A program made the translations under genes and the position numbers. Shown piece by piece: positions 44,898-54,526 of a stretch of 64,000 nucleotides of DNA. Location: contig NZ_JARVKV010000026.1 in assembly GCF_029813835.1 (NCBI RefSeq), positions 1-64,000 on the forward strand. Reading direction: 5' to 3'. Position 1 is the stretch's first letter. Every line of letters begins with the position of its first letter. Source of the DNA: Streptomyces sp. DH37 (GTDB taxonomy: Bacteria > Actinomycetota > Actinomycetes > Streptomycetales > Streptomycetaceae). The notes beneath the pieces are model-generated. The model saw only the letters and a program-made list of their open reading frames with translations. It searched no databases and was not told where the DNA came from.

Positions 44898-46997
44898 ATG
44901 ACCGGTCGTGGTGGCCAGCTCGGAGCCGGATCGGCGGCCTGGGGACAGCCCGCCGAGCTGGTGCTGGACGCCGCCCGCACGGTGGTGGCCTGCACACGGC
45001 CCGCGCTGGAACTCCTGGGCGGCTCGGCCGGGGGGCTGCGCGGACGCGACCTGGGCGGCCTCTTCGAGGACCCGGAGGTGTGGGAGAGGCTGGTCCGGGA
45101 GGCGGAACGCGGCCGGCACGGCAGCGGACGCGCGCTGCTGCGCCGCCCCGGCGGCGGCAGGGTCGACACGGACGTGATCGTCTCCTCGCTCCTGGAGGGG
45201 GACGGGGCGCGCTTCCTGGTGTCGCTGGTGCCCGTGGAGGGCGCCGAGTTCGAGGACGAGCTGGGGCTGCGGGTGGTCCTGTCCGGCGGCGGGCTGCTGG
45301 TGTCCAGCCCGCGCGCGCAGCAGCGGCTGGACCTGCTGCGGGCGGCGGCCGAGCGCATCGGCGGCTCGCTGGAGGTGGTCAGCAACGCCGAGGAGCTGGT
45401 CGGCCTGCTGGTACCGGCCTTCGCCGACCTGGGGGCGGTCGACCTCACCGACGCGGTGCTGGCCGGGGAGGAGCCGGGGGAGTTCACCACCGACACGCCG
45501 CTGCGCCGCGTCGCGCTGGCCACCGCGCGCGGCGCCTGGCCCGAGGAGGTCTACGGCCTCGGGGAGACGTTCTCGGTCGGAGAGGTCGAACAGGAGCACC
45601 TGTGCCGGGGAGCGGCCGGGATCATGCCGGACCTGAACGGCCTGCGGGCGGCGTCGGCCGGGGATCCGCGGCTGTCCCGGCTGATCCTGCCGGACGCCGC
45701 CACCTCGCTCCTGGTCCTCCCGCTGCGGGCGCGCGGAGCCGTGCTGGGGGCCGTACCGCTGTGGCGGACCGGGGAGCGGGCCCCGTTCGACCGGTCCGAC
45801 GCGGCCCTGGCCGAGGAGATCGGCTCCCGGCTGGCCCTGGGCCTGGACAACGCCCGCCGGTACACCCGGGAGCGGCGCACGGCCGAGGCCCTGCAGCGCA
45901 GCCTGCTGCCGCCCCCGGTGGTGCGCCTGACCGCGGCGGAGACCTCGGGGATGTACGCGCCGGCCAGCACCGCCGCCGGAACCGGCGGCAGCTGGTACGA
46001 CGTGATCCGGCTGTCCGGCGTCCGGGTGGCCTTCGTGGTGGGCAGGGTCGCCGGGCACGGGATCAACGCCGCAGGCGCCATGGGGCGCCTGCGGTCGGCG
46101 GTGCAGACCCTGGCCGACCTGGACCCGCCGCCCGACGAGCTGCTGAGCCATCTGGACGACCTGGTGCTCCGGCTGGGCGAGACCGAGAGGAACCAGGGGT
46201 CGGCGGCCTTCTCCCTGCACGGGGCCACCTGTCTGTACGCCGTCTACGACCCGGTCGCCGGCCGGTGCCTGATGGCCAGCGCGGGCCACCCGGCCCCCGT
46301 GCTGGCCGGACGGCGGGACCGTACCGCGGAGGAGGTGAAGCTCCGGCCCGGGCCGCCGCTGGGAACCGGGGCGGAGCCCTTCGAAGCGGTGGAGCTCGAC
46401 CTGCGGCCGGGGGACGTGCTCGCGTTCCACAGCGGCGCCCTCGCCGAGCGGCCGGAGGAGGCGGGACGGGACCTGGAGCGGGTGTGCGAGAGCGTCCGGG
46501 CCGCCGCGGGCGACGACCGGCCGCTGTCCGGGGCCGGGGAGCGCCTCATGGCCGGCCTCCGGGGCGCGGCGCGGAGTGAGGACCTCGCGCTGCTCCTGGC
46601 CCGCGTGGGCCGGGTGCGGCCCCAGGACACGGCCTTCTGGCAGCTGCCCGCCGATCCCGGCGTCGTCGCGCACACCCGCGCCCTGGTCTCCGGGCAGCTG
46701 GCGGAGTGGGGGCTGGAGGAGCTGGGCTTCGGCACCGAACTCGTGGTCAGCGAGCTGGTCACCAACGCCATCCGCCACGCGGGCGGCCCCATCGGGCTGA
46801 GGCTGACCAGGGACCGGCGCCTGGTGTGCGAGGTCACCGACCCCAGCCAGTCACAGCCCTACATGCGGCGTGCCCGGCTCTCCGACGAGGGAGGCCGCGG
46901 CCTGTTCCTGGTGGCGCAGCTCACCCACCGCTGGGGCAGCCGCTACACCCCCGGCGGCAAGACCATCTGGACCGAGCAGCTCCTCGAGGCGCCCTGA
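44898..46997 (+). CDS. PAS-GAF-PP2C-HATPase protein with degenerate phosphatase domain
   Basis: This encodes 699 residues from an ATG with GGGAGG upstream. The order is a PAS-like domain (about 17-110), a GAF-like domain (about 140-320), a SpoIIE/PP2C domain (about 330-575) and an RsbW-like ATPase domain (about 590-699, with SELVTNAIRHAGG and DEGGRGLFLVAQL intact). In the PP2C domain the usual GGDWYD is GGSWYD (363-368), GDVxGHG is VGRVAGHG (381-388) and the YTDG-type motif is FHSG (510-513), so several metal-binding Asp residues are lost. It may be a pseudophosphatase sensor coupled to a working kinase-like domain. Confidence 0.9.
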   Translation: MTGRGGQLGAGSAAWGQPAELVLDAARTVVACTRPALELLGGSAGGLRGRDLGGLFEDPEVWERLVREAERGRHGSGRALLRRPGGGRVDTDVIVSSLLEGDGARFLVSLVPVEGAEFEDELGLRVVLSGGGLLVSSPRAQQRLDLLRAAAERIGGSLEVVSNAEELVGLLVPAFADLGAVDLTDAVLAGEEPGEFTTDTPLRRVALATARGAWPEEVYGLGETFSVGEVEQEHLCRGAAGIMPDLNGLRAASAGDPRLSRLILPDAATSLLVLPLRARGAVLGAVPLWRTGERAPFDRSDAALAEEIGSRLALGLDNARRYTRERRTAEALQRSLLPPPVVRLTAAETSGMYAPASTAAGTGGSWYDVIRLSGVRVAFVVGRVAGHGINAAGAMGRLRSAVQTLADLDPPPDELLSHLDDLVLRLGETERNQGSAAFSLHGATCLYAVYDPVAGRCLMASAGHPAPVLAGRRDRTAEEVKLRPGPPLGTGAEPFEAVELDLRPGDVLAFHSGALAERPEEAGRDLERVCESVRAAAGDDRPLSGAGERLMAGLRGAARSEDLALLLARVGRVRPQDTAFWQLPADPGVVAHTRALVSGQLAEWGLEELGFGTELVVSELVTNAIRHAGGPIGLRLTRDRRLVCEVTDPSQSQPYMRRARLSDEGGRGLFLVAQLTHRWGSRYTPGGKTIWTEQLLEAP

Positions 46998-47057
46998 CGG
47001 CACCGCCCGGACCGCGTCGCCCGGACCGCGGGGCCGGCCCCCGGGGAAGCGCGGGGC

Positions 47058-47474
47058 TCAGGCGGAGGGCCGGCCGGGCGGGCGGAAGCAGGCGGTGACG
47101 GTCTTCCCGTCCGTGCAGGGGCGGGCCTCCCACTCGTCGGCCAGGGCGTCCACCAGGAACATGCCGCGACCGGAGGTGCGCTCGGTGCTGGGGGAGCGGG
47201 GCGCGGGCAGGTCGCCGGAGGAGTCGTGCACGCTCACGTGCAGACACCGGTTGTCCCACACCAGCACCAGCTGCGCGGTGCTGCGCGCGTGCACGTGCGC
47301 GTTGGTCACCAGCTCCGAGACGGTCAGCAGCACCGCGTCCACCGTCTCGGGGGCCGATTCCGTCCAGCCCAGCGACTCCAGGTGCCCGCGCGCCCACTCC
47401 CGTGCCGTCTTCACCCCGCTGGCCACCGGCAGCGACCGCGCCCACCCCACAGCACGTACCGACGACTCGCACAC
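47058..47474 (-). CDS. RsbW-like ATP-binding regulator
   Basis: This encodes 138 residues from a GTG with GGGAGAGG upstream. It is a GHKL/HATPase domain with the N-box LLTVSELVTNAHVHA and the G-box ERTSGRGMFLVDALAD. Streptomyces encodes many such small ATPases, some of which act as anti-sigma factors or serine kinases of STAS proteins. It is convergent with the multidomain protein that ends at 46997. Confidence 0.88.
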   Translation of the reverse strand: MCESSVRAVGWARSLPVASGVKTAREWARGHLESLGWTESAPETVDAVLLTVSELVTNAHVHARSTAQLVLVWDNRCLHVSVHDSSGDLPAPRSPSTERTSGRGMFLVDALADEWEARPCTDGKTVTACFRPPGRPSA

Positions 47475-47758
47475 GACGGTTCACCTCTCCCTGTCCGTTG
47501 TCCGCCGTCTACCCCCGGTGGGCCGAAGCAATGACCGCGACGCCCCGGAAGCGGCGCCGTCCAGGAGGCGGGCGTCCGCACGGGGACGGCTCCCGCCCCG
47601 TCGTGCCGCTCGGCCCGCCCCGCCCCGCCCCTCCGTCCGGAGCGCTCGCGTTCCTCGGGCGCCGCGCGGCATGCCGGTGACCGGCGCCGGCCGGCCCGTC
47701 TCCCCCCGACAAGAAAAGAGTTCTGGACAAAAAAAGTTTTCGGTGGGAGGGTGGGGCC

Positions 47759-48400
<642 letters not shown>

Positions 48401-48493
48401 GGAGGCCCGCCGGCGGGTCCCCGGCCGGCCCGGGAGCCGGCCGCGCCCACCCCGTGCGCACCACGCACCACACACCACGCACCGAGAACCGCT

Positions 48494-48517
48494 GAACGAG
48501 GAACGAGGAACGAGGAA
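48494..48517. repeat. 7-bp tandem repeat spanning the ribosome-binding site
   Basis: GAACGAG is repeated three times and followed by a fourth partial copy ending GAACCG, directly before the ATG at 48524. Each unit has a weak GAGG-like Shine-Dalgarno. Copy-number change would shift Shine-Dalgarno spacing. Confidence 0.65.
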
Positions 48518-48523
48518 CCGATC

Positions 48524-49234
48524 ATGGGCAAGGAATTCGAGGTCGTCCGGGAGTTCGAGACCGACGCGAGCCCCGAGGAGGTCTGGGCCGCGATCACCAC
48601 CGGCACCTCCGGCTGGCTGTGGCCGACGGAGTACGAGCCGGGGGAGGGCGGCCCCGTCACCGTGTGGGACCCGCCCCGCCGGCTGACCAGCCGCGAGGAG
48701 TTCCCCGAGGGCGCCGGCCCGCAGCTGCTCAACCGGCTCGACCAGCGGATCGAGCCGCGCGCGGGCGGCGGTTCGTGGGTGCGGTACGTCCACAGCGGCG
48801 TCTTCGTCGACGACTGGGACGACCAGTACGACGGCATCGGCAAGCACACCGACTTCTACCTCCACACCCTCCGGCAGTACCTGGAGCACTTCACCGGCCG
48901 GCAGGCGGCCTTCACCTCCCTCGACGCGCCGGCCGCGTCCGCCGCGCCCGGCGCGCTGGAGACGGTCACCCGCGCCCTGGGAGTCCCCGACGGGGCCGCC
49001 GAGGGCGACACGGTGCGGATCGAGGTGCCGGGGACCGGTCCGGCGGACGCGGTCGTGGACTTCCGCAACGCCTACTTCCTCGGGCTGCGCACCGGCGACG
49101 CGATGTACCGGATCTTCGGCAGGAACCACTTCGGCGCGCCGGTCGGCGTCAGCGTCCACGACTTCGCGCCCGGCGCGGACCCCGAGCGGACCGAGGGCGC
49201 CTGGCAGGACCGGCTGGCCGGCCTCTTCGCCTGA
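48524..49234 (+). CDS. SRPBCC (AHSA1-like) domain protein
   Basis: This encodes 236 residues. The opening EFEVVREFETDASPEEVWAAITTGTSGWLWPTEYE is typical of AHSA1-type START domains. A second region (about 140-236, VIEV..FRNAYFLGLRTGDAMYRIFGRNHFG) may be a second ligand-binding domain. It is probably regulated by the ArsR protein just upstream. The ligand is unknown. Confidence 0.85.
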   Translation: MGKEFEVVREFETDASPEEVWAAITTGTSGWLWPTEYEPGEGGPVTVWDPPRRLTSREEFPEGAGPQLLNRLDQRIEPRAGGGSWVRYVHSGVFVDDWDDQYDGIGKHTDFYLHTLRQYLEHFTGRQAAFTSLDAPAASAAPGALETVTRALGVPDGAAEGDTVRIEVPGTGPADAVVDFRNAYFLGLRTGDAMYRIFGRNHFGAPVGVSVHDFAPGADPERTEGAWQDRLAGLFA

Positions 49235-49243
49235 CCCGGCGCC

Positions 49244-49305
49244 CGGCACCCGGCAGGCCCGGGACCGCGCGGCGAGCGCTCCGGTCCCGGGCCTGCCGGG
49301 TGCCG
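49244..49305. terminator. Long perfect hairpin terminator
   Basis: A perfect 23-bp stem with a 16-nt loop lies between the convergent stops at 49234 and 49319. It is the longest perfect hairpin in the window. Confidence 0.93.
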
Positions 49306-49318
49306 CCGGCGGGGCGGG

Positions 49319-50185
49319 TCAGCCGAGGTTCTTCCGCATCACGTCCCACTCGGTGTCGCACAGCCCGCAGTCGGGGCCGGTGAACTGCGCCCCGCTCGCC
49401 GGGTCGTCCTTGAGCCGCCACTTCAGCCAGTGCGCGCCGACCCGGCCGAACTCGCCGCCGTTCGGCTCGGAGAAGGTGCCGAAGTGCCCGACGTCCAGGT
49501 TGCCCATGAACGCGGGCAGGCCGGCCGGCAGCTTCCTCCAGTCGTCCATCGCGTTCCCGTGGGCGATGTCGCCGGGGCCGCCGATGAAGTAGGCGATCGG
49601 GGCGTGCAGGCGCCGCAGCAGATGGTCGTTCGCGTCGCCGAGCAGACCGCTGTTCCACAGGACCGTGGTGGTGATCCGCGGGTCGTCGGCCACCTCGTAG
49701 GTCTCGATGCCGCCGCAGGACTGGCCCATCACGGCGATCCTGGACGTGTCGATCCTGCCGCGGTACTTGCTGCCGAGGCGGGAGTTCTCCGCGACGGCCC
49801 AGTCGATGGACTCGGTGAGCATGGCGGAAGTGGTCGAACCGGAACCGCCCGGCCGGCCGTTCGCGATGACCAGGAAGCCGTGCGAGGCCCACTCGGTCAG
49901 GACGTTCTCGAACCAGGTGCCGTCCGCGCGGCAGGCCCCGTTGCCCCACGCGACGATGGGCAGCCTGACGCCCGGGGGGAGGGAGTCGGGCCGGTAGACG
50001 GTGTGGTTCCGCAACCGCAGGGTGGTCTCGTGACCGGCGGGGTAGGGGCCGGAGCCGCCCTGGGCGGACGGCCGGGAAGCGGATCCGGGCCCGGCCGCCG
50101 CGCCGACCGTGCCGGCGGCCGTCGTGGTCAGCGTCCCGGCCAGTACGAGGGCGAGGACACCGAGCATCGCACTGCGCAGTCGCAT
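49319..50185 (-). CDS. Secreted alpha/beta hydrolase
   Basis: This encodes 288 residues from an ATG at 50185 with GGAGAAG upstream (another ATG at 50197 is possible). The signal peptide (about 1-29) ends near AAAGPGSA. The mature domain has the nucleophile elbow GQSCGG with the uncommon Ser-Cys pair, and a late GHFGTFSEPNGG supplies His. It resembles cutinase/chlorophyllase-like or dienelactone hydrolase-like secreted esterases. Two late Cys residues (GPDCGLCDTEW) may form a disulfide. Confidence 0.85.
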   Translation of the reverse strand: MRLRSAMLGVLALVLAGTLTTTAAGTVGAAAGPGSASRPSAQGGSGPYPAGHETTLRLRNHTVYRPDSLPPGVRLPIVAWGNGACRADGTWFENVLTEWASHGFLVIANGRPGGSGSTTSAMLTESIDWAVAENSRLGSKYRGRIDTSRIAVMGQSCGGIETYEVADDPRITTTVLWNSGLLGDANDHLLRRLHAPIAYFIGGPGDIAHGNAMDDWRKLPAGLPAFMGNLDVGHFGTFSEPNGGEFGRVGAHWLKWRLKDDPASGAQFTGPDCGLCDTEWDVMRKNLG

Positions 50186-50487
50186 GGGCTTCTCCATGGT
50201 TCCGAAGGCGGGGTGGTGCGCCGTGGACCGGAACCCTGTCGCACGGAGCCCTCCCGCTGCCAGGGGTGTCGCGCGGAACAGGCGGAATCGCCGATGGCGG
50301 GCGGGACCGGGGCCGGTGGTTCCCCCGACGGGCGCGCGGCCCCGCGCGGTGACGCCACCGGTGGTGCGCCCGGACCGGCGCGGAGCCGGAACCGGGGGCG
50401 CGTCCGGTGGCGGTGCGGGTGGCCGATAGGGAGCGGGGCGTGCGGGCCGGTGGCATGACGTGCGGCGGTAAGGGGCACGAGCCACGC

Positions 50488-51477
50488 ATGCGGCTGGCGG
50501 TTGTGGATGTGGGATCCAAGACGGTGAGACTCGTGGTGGCCGACTGCGGCGGCGACATACCGCTGCCGGTGCACACGGCCAAGCGGCGGCTCCGGCTGGC
50601 CGAACTCGTCGAGCCGGACGGACGGCTTGGCGAGCGGGCGGTGGACGACGTGGTGGCCGCGGTCGCCGAGGTGAGGGACGAGTCGGCTCGCTGGGGAGTG
50701 GAGCGGCCCTTCGCCTTCGCCACCGCGATCATCCGGGAGGCTCCCAACCGCCACCAGGTCCTGGAGGCCGTCCACGGCGGCACCGGAGTGCCCCTGTACG
50801 TCATGTCGGGCGTGACGGAGGGCGAGTTGACGTTCCTGGCGGCCCGTCAGTGGATGGGCTGGCGGGCCGGTCCGATGGTGCTGCTGGACATCGGCGGCGG
50901 CTCGCTGGAGGTCGCCTTCGGCCGGGACAGGACACCCGGCTTCACGGCCTCGCTCCCGCTGGGCGCGGGACGGATGACGCGCGAGTACTTCGCGGAGGCG
51001 GACCCTCCGCCGGCCGCCGCGATCAGGGAACTGCGGCGCCGGGTACGCCACGAGCTGCGGGACGTGGCGGTCCGGATCCACTGGGAGCGTCCCCGTACCG
51101 CCGTGGCGACCTCGCGCACGTTCCAGCAGCTGGCCCGCCTGTGCGGGGCCCCTCCCGGGAAGCGGGGGCCCTTCGTCACGCGCCGCATCGAGCGCAGGGA
51201 CCTCAAGGCGGCGGTGGAGAGGCTCGCCTCCCTGCCCGCGGCCGCCCGTGCGGAGCTGCCCGGGATCTCCGCCGCCCGCGCCCGGCAGTCCCTGGCGGGC
51301 GCCGTGATCGCGCACACGGCCATGAAGTGCATGGAGATCGAGACCGTCACGCTCTCACCGTGGGCGCTGCGCGAGGGCGTCATGCTCAAGCAGCTCCAGG
51401 AGCAGATGCCGTTGTGGTGCGAGACCTCGGCGGGGACGTACCGGGCGGATCCGCCGTCCGTGGTACCGGCGTCGTGA
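50488..51477 (+). CDS. Ppx/GppA-family phosphatase
   Basis: This encodes 329 residues of the actin-like ASKHA fold. Phosphate 1 motif is LAVVDVGSKTVRLVVAD (about 3-19) and phosphate 2 motif is VLLDIGGGSLEVAFG (about 130-145). Family members split polyphosphate or pppGpp. The start chosen begins the conserved domain, and an upstream in-frame ATG at 50455 is possible. Confidence 0.88.
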   Translation: MRLAVVDVGSKTVRLVVADCGGDIPLPVHTAKRRLRLAELVEPDGRLGERAVDDVVAAVAEVRDESARWGVERPFAFATAIIREAPNRHQVLEAVHGGTGVPLYVMSGVTEGELTFLAARQWMGWRAGPMVLLDIGGGSLEVAFGRDRTPGFTASLPLGAGRMTREYFAEADPPPAAAIRELRRRVRHELRDVAVRIHWERPRTAVATSRTFQQLARLCGAPPGKRGPFVTRRIERRDLKAAVERLASLPAAARAELPGISAARARQSLAGAVIAHTAMKCMEIETVTLSPWALREGVMLKQLQEQMPLWCETSAGTYRADPPSVVPAS

Positions 51478-51597
51478 CGGCCCCGTCCGCCGCCCCGCCG
51501 CCCCGCCCCGCGTGTCCGCCCCCGTCCGGCGGGAACTGACGCCGCGTCGGCCGGGGGAGCGGCCCGGAGCGGAACGGAAGTAGGGGATAGTTGTCCC

Positions 51598-51969
51598 ATG
51601 ACACGTCACGATGCTGTGCGGGAGGGCCGACCGGCGCCGGTGGTCGCGGCGTCGGAGGAGCGCGGCCCGCTGTGGTGCATCGTGCTGCGCGGCCGCATCG
51701 ACGCCGACACCGTCGGGCCCTTCCGTTCGGCGGTCCAGGAGGCGCTGCGGTCGCATCCGGGGCCGGTGGCCGTGGACACCGCCGCCGTGGAGTTCTGCGA
51801 CTCCCAGACCCTCAGCCTGCTGCTGCGACTGGCCTCCGAGCGCCCGCTGGCGATCGTGGCGCCCTCCCCCCACCTCGCCCGGATGATCGAGATCACCGGT
51901 ACCGGCGAGATCCTGCCGGTCTTCCCCACCCATGAGGAGGCCCGCTCCCACCTGGCCGCCGCGGGCTGA
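51598..51969 (+). CDS. STAS-domain anti-sigma factor antagonist
   Basis: This encodes 123 residues. The STAS core (LRGRIDADTVGPFRSAVQEAL) is followed by VEFCDSQTLSLLLRLA, where the Ser of DSQ is the expected phosphorylation site. Such proteins release anti-sigma ATPases when dephosphorylated. The RsbW-like protein at 47058 and the multidomain protein at 44898 are possible partners nearby. Confidence 0.88.
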   Translation: MTRHDAVREGRPAPVVAASEERGPLWCIVLRGRIDADTVGPFRSAVQEALRSHPGPVAVDTAAVEFCDSQTLSLLLRLASERPLAIVAPSPHLARMIEITGTGEILPVFPTHEEARSHLAAAG

Positions 51970-52153
51970 TCCTCCCGCCCCGTGTACGGCCGGACGGCCC
52001 GTCGGCCCGGCCGTCCGCTCCTGCCGGCCGGGCCGCGGCCGGCCCACCGGGCGGCCGGTGCCGCGGAGTTCGGCGTGCGGGAGCCGGGCGGGATGGTGTC
52101 CGGGCGGGCGTACGGGGCAGACGGTTCGCACCGTACGAGGAAAGGGAGAGCCC

Positions 52154-52330
52154 ATGCTCGGCATAGCGGCGGCAGTGCTGTTCTTCATCGCGTTCCTGAT
52201 CAACGCCGCGGAACTGGCGGTGAACGACGTCTTCTCGTCGACCAACCTCATGCTCCTCGGGCTGGGGCTGCTGGCCCTGCACGTGGCGGGCGTCGGCAGC
52301 GGCTGGGCCGCCCGGGGCCGCAGAGGCTGA
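52154..52330 (+). CDS. Small two-helix membrane protein
   Basis: This encodes 58 residues with GGGAGAG six bases before the ATG. Helix 1 is at about 4-22 (IAAAVLFFIAFLINAAELA) and helix 2 at about 31-49, with a short Arg-rich tail. It is a common Streptomyces small protein type without an assigned role. Confidence 0.75.
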   Translation: MLGIAAAVLFFIAFLINAAELAVNDVFSSTNLMLLGLGLLALHVAGVGSGWAARGRRG

Positions 52331-52528
52331 CGGATCGCACGGGGGTCCGGCCCTCCCCGGGGCGGCCTCCACGGCCGTCTCGGAGCGCGGCGGCGGTGGC
52401 GGCCCGGTCGGTGCCGGCGGCGTCGGTCACCGTCTTGGTCCCGCCGGCCGGGTCGGCGGCGGAGATGCCGTCGCGGAGGCCGGAGATGCCGTCTCGCGGA
52501 GGCCGGAGAAGCCCTTCGCCTCGGCCGT

Positions 52529-52558
52529 GTTCATCGGCGTTCATCGGCGTTCATCGGC
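52529..52558. repeat. 10-bp tandem repeat at the trxB break point
   Basis: Three exact copies of GTTCATCGGC stand exactly where the trxB-like reading frame is cut. The last unit runs into the remnant's final codons. Confidence 0.8.
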
Positions 52559-52622
52559 GCGCTGCCGGCCCGGAGCCGATGACGGCCACGTCGCGGACGC
52601 CGGCGCCTGCCGCGGTGCTCAC
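52551..52622 (-). pseudogene. trxB: Thioredoxin reductase 5' remnant
   Basis: A GTG at 52622 overlaps the arsC stop (GTGA). It opens 23 codons reading STAAGAGVRDVAVIGSGPA and then ARR-stop. VAVIGSGPA is the FAD-binding start of thioredoxin reductase, which in many Streptomyces ars operons follows arsC and recycles it. All sequence after this motif is gone, replaced by the 10-bp tandem repeat. The region 52331-52528 has no recognisable gene. Confidence 0.65.
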
Positions 52623-53041
52623 GCCTGCGCCCGGGCGGCCTCGGCGTCGATCTCGGCGACCAGGGCCTCGATCCGCCTGCGGATCTCGTCGCGGATGGGG
52701 CGGACGGCCGCCAGGCCCTGTCCGGCCGGGTCCTCCAGCTCCCAGTCGAGGTAGCGCTTGCCGGGGAAGACCGGGCAGGTGTCGCCGCAGCCCATGGTGA
52801 TCACCACGTCGGAGGCCTGGACGGCCTCGACGGTCAGCACCTTGGGCACCTCGGCCGACATGTCGACGCCGGCCTCCCGCATCGCCTCGACGGCGGCGGG
52901 GTTGACCCGGTCGGCCGGGGCGGAGCCGGCGGAGCGGACCTCGATCCGGTCGCCGGCGAGGTGGGTCAGCCATGCGGCGGCCATCTGGGAGCGGCCGGCG
53001 TTGTGGACGCAGACGAACAGCACGGACGGCTTCTCGGGCAT
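52619..53041 (-). CDS. arsC: Thioredoxin-linked arsenate reductase ArsC
   Basis: This encodes 140 residues in a low-molecular-weight phosphatase-like fold. VCVHNAGRSQMA is the P-loop with the nucleophilic Cys, and MGCGDTCPVFPGKRY supplies the two further Cys for the thioredoxin-dependent disulfide relay. It reduces arsenate to arsenite for export by Acr3. A start at 53062 would add seven residues. It is divergent from arsR. Confidence 0.93.
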   Translation of the reverse strand: MPEKPSVLFVCVHNAGRSQMAAAWLTHLAGDRIEVRSAGSAPADRVNPAAVEAMREAGVDMSAEVPKVLTVEAVQASDVVITMGCGDTCPVFPGKRYLDWELEDPAGQGLAAVRPIRDEIRRRIEALVAEIDAEAARAQA

Positions 53042-53090
53042 GAGGGCTCTCTCTCGTCTCATGGCGGGGCCGGGGTGGCATCACCTCCGG

Positions 53091-53134
53091 CTGATGTGAC
53101 AGTATCAGCCCATGCTGATGTCAGTCGATACTGA
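53091..53134. promoter_or_regulatory. Candidate ArsR operator
   Basis: Two inverted elements lie close together between arsC and arsR: CTGAT-N8-ATCAG (53092-53109) and TCAGT-CGAT-ACTGA (53121-53134). They share GCTGATGT direct repeats. The second lies over the first codons of arsR, which fits a nearly leaderless arsR under autorepression. Confidence 0.5.
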
Positions 53135-53426
53135 CCTGATCCGGGTGCTCGCCGATCCGCTCAGGATGCGCATCGTGACCCTGCTGGCCACCGAGACCCT
53201 CTGCACCACCCACCTGGTGGCCGAGACCGGGGCGAAGCAGACCAACCTCTCCAACCACCTGCGCGTCCTGCGCGAGGCCGGGGTCGTGGAGACCGAGCCG
53301 TGCGGCCGGTACACCTACTACCGGCTGCGCCCGGACGTCATCGAGTGTCTCGGCCGCTCCTTCACCGAGCTGGCCCGCACCGCCCGCACCACCCGAGCCG
53401 CCGAGACGAAGAGGGCCTGCCCGTGA
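53112..53426 (+). CDS. arsR: ArsR arsenic-responsive repressor
   Basis: This encodes 104 residues of winged-helix fold (LADPLRMRIVTLLATETLCTTHLVAETGAKQTNLSNHLRVLREAGVVET). The Cys in ETLCTTH, a second at about position 60 (ETEPCGRY) and the C-terminal Cys could bind As(III). The start is at 53112 or the second Met at 53118. The stop overlaps the acr3 start by 4 bases. Confidence 0.92.
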   Translation: MLMSVDTDLIRVLADPLRMRIVTLLATETLCTTHLVAETGAKQTNLSNHLRVLREAGVVETEPCGRYTYYRLRPDVIECLGRSFTELARTARTTRAAETKRACP

Positions 53427-54526
53427 CCACCGCCGAAGAGACCACCAGACCAGCGGGTCCCTCCGAGGGCGGCGGCATCGTCGCCGGGCTCTCGACCCTC
53501 GACCGCTTCCTGGCGGTGTGGATCCTGCTCGCCATGGCCGCCGGCCTGGGCCTGGGACGGATGATCCCCGGCCTGAACGGCGTCCTGAGCAGGATCGAGG
53601 TCGGCGGCATCTCCCTGCCCATCGCGCTGGGTCTGCTGGTCATGATGTACCCGGTGCTCGCCAAGGTCCGCTACGACCGCCTCGACGCCGTCACCGGCGA
53701 CCGCAGGCTCCTGGTCTCCTCCCTGGTGATCAACTGGCTGGTCGGGCCCGCGGTGATGTTCGCCCTGGCCTGGATCTTCCTGCCCGACCTGCCCGAGTAC
53801 CGCACCGGACTGATCATCGTCGGGCTGGCCCGCTGCATTGCCATGGTCATCATCTGGAACGACCTGGCCTGCGGCGACCGCGAGGCCGCCGCCGTCCTGG
53901 TCGCCCTCAACTCGGTCTTCCAGGTCCTCGCCTTCGGCCTGCTCGGCTGGTTCTACCTCGACCTGCTGCCCGGCTGGCTCGGCCTGGGCGACGGCGCGGC
54001 CCTGGACATCTCCATGTGGGAGATCGCCGTCAACGTCGTCATCTTCCTCGGCATCCCGCTGCTGGCCGGCTTCCTCACCCGCCGCATCGGCGAGCGGAGG
54101 ATGGGCCGCGAGGACTACGAGGAGCGCTTCCTGCCGAGGATCGGCCCCTGGGCGCTGTACGGGCTGCTGTTCACCATCGTCGTCCTCTTCGCCCTCCAGG
54201 GCAGGACGATCACCTCCCAGCCGTGGGACGTCGCCCGCATCGCCCTGCCGCTGCTGGTCTACTTCGCGGTCATGTTCTTCGGCGCCTTCGCCCTGGGCAA
54301 GGCCATCGGCCTGGCCTACGAGCGCACCACCACCCTGGCCTTCACGGCCGCGGGCAACAACTTCGAACTGGCCATCGCCGTCGCCATCGCCACCTTCGGC
54401 GTCACCTCCGGCCAGGCGCTCTCCGGCGTCGTCGGCCCGCTCATCGAGGTCCCCGTCCTCATCGCGCTGGTCTACGTCGCCCTCGCCTGGCGCGGGAAGT
54501 TCACGGCGGCACAGCCGGGGTCGTGA
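53423..54526 (+). CDS. acr3: Acr3-family arsenite efflux transporter
   Basis: This encodes 367 residues with ten membrane helices. GLARCIAMVIIWNDLACGD carries the conserved Cys of Acr3, and FTAAGNNFELAIAVAIATFG matches the second conserved helix. It exports arsenite using the proton motive force. It is coupled by GTGA overlaps to arsR upstream and to the arsO-like pseudogene downstream. Confidence 0.95.
   Translation: MTTAEETTRPAGPSEGGGIVAGLSTLDRFLAVWILLAMAAGLGLGRMIPGLNGVLSRIEVGGISLPIALGLLVMMYPVLAKVRYDRLDAVTGDRRLLVSSLVINWLVGPAVMFALAWIFLPDLPEYRTGLIIVGLARCIAMVIIWNDLACGDREAAAVLVALNSVFQVLAFGLLGWFYLDLLPGWLGLGDGAALDISMWEIAVNVVIFLGIPLLAGFLTRRIGERRMGREDYEERFLPRIGPWALYGLLFTIVVLFALQGRTITSQPWDVARIALPLLVYFAVMFFGAFALGKAIGLAYERTTTLAFTAAGNNFELAIAVAIATFGVTSGQALSGVVGPLIEVPVLIALVYVALAWRGKFTAAQPGS

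Noticed and set aside
48401..48523. CRISPR-like repeats
   Set aside because: The 7-bp units are contiguous and lack spacers. No array with regular spacers was seen anywhere in the window.
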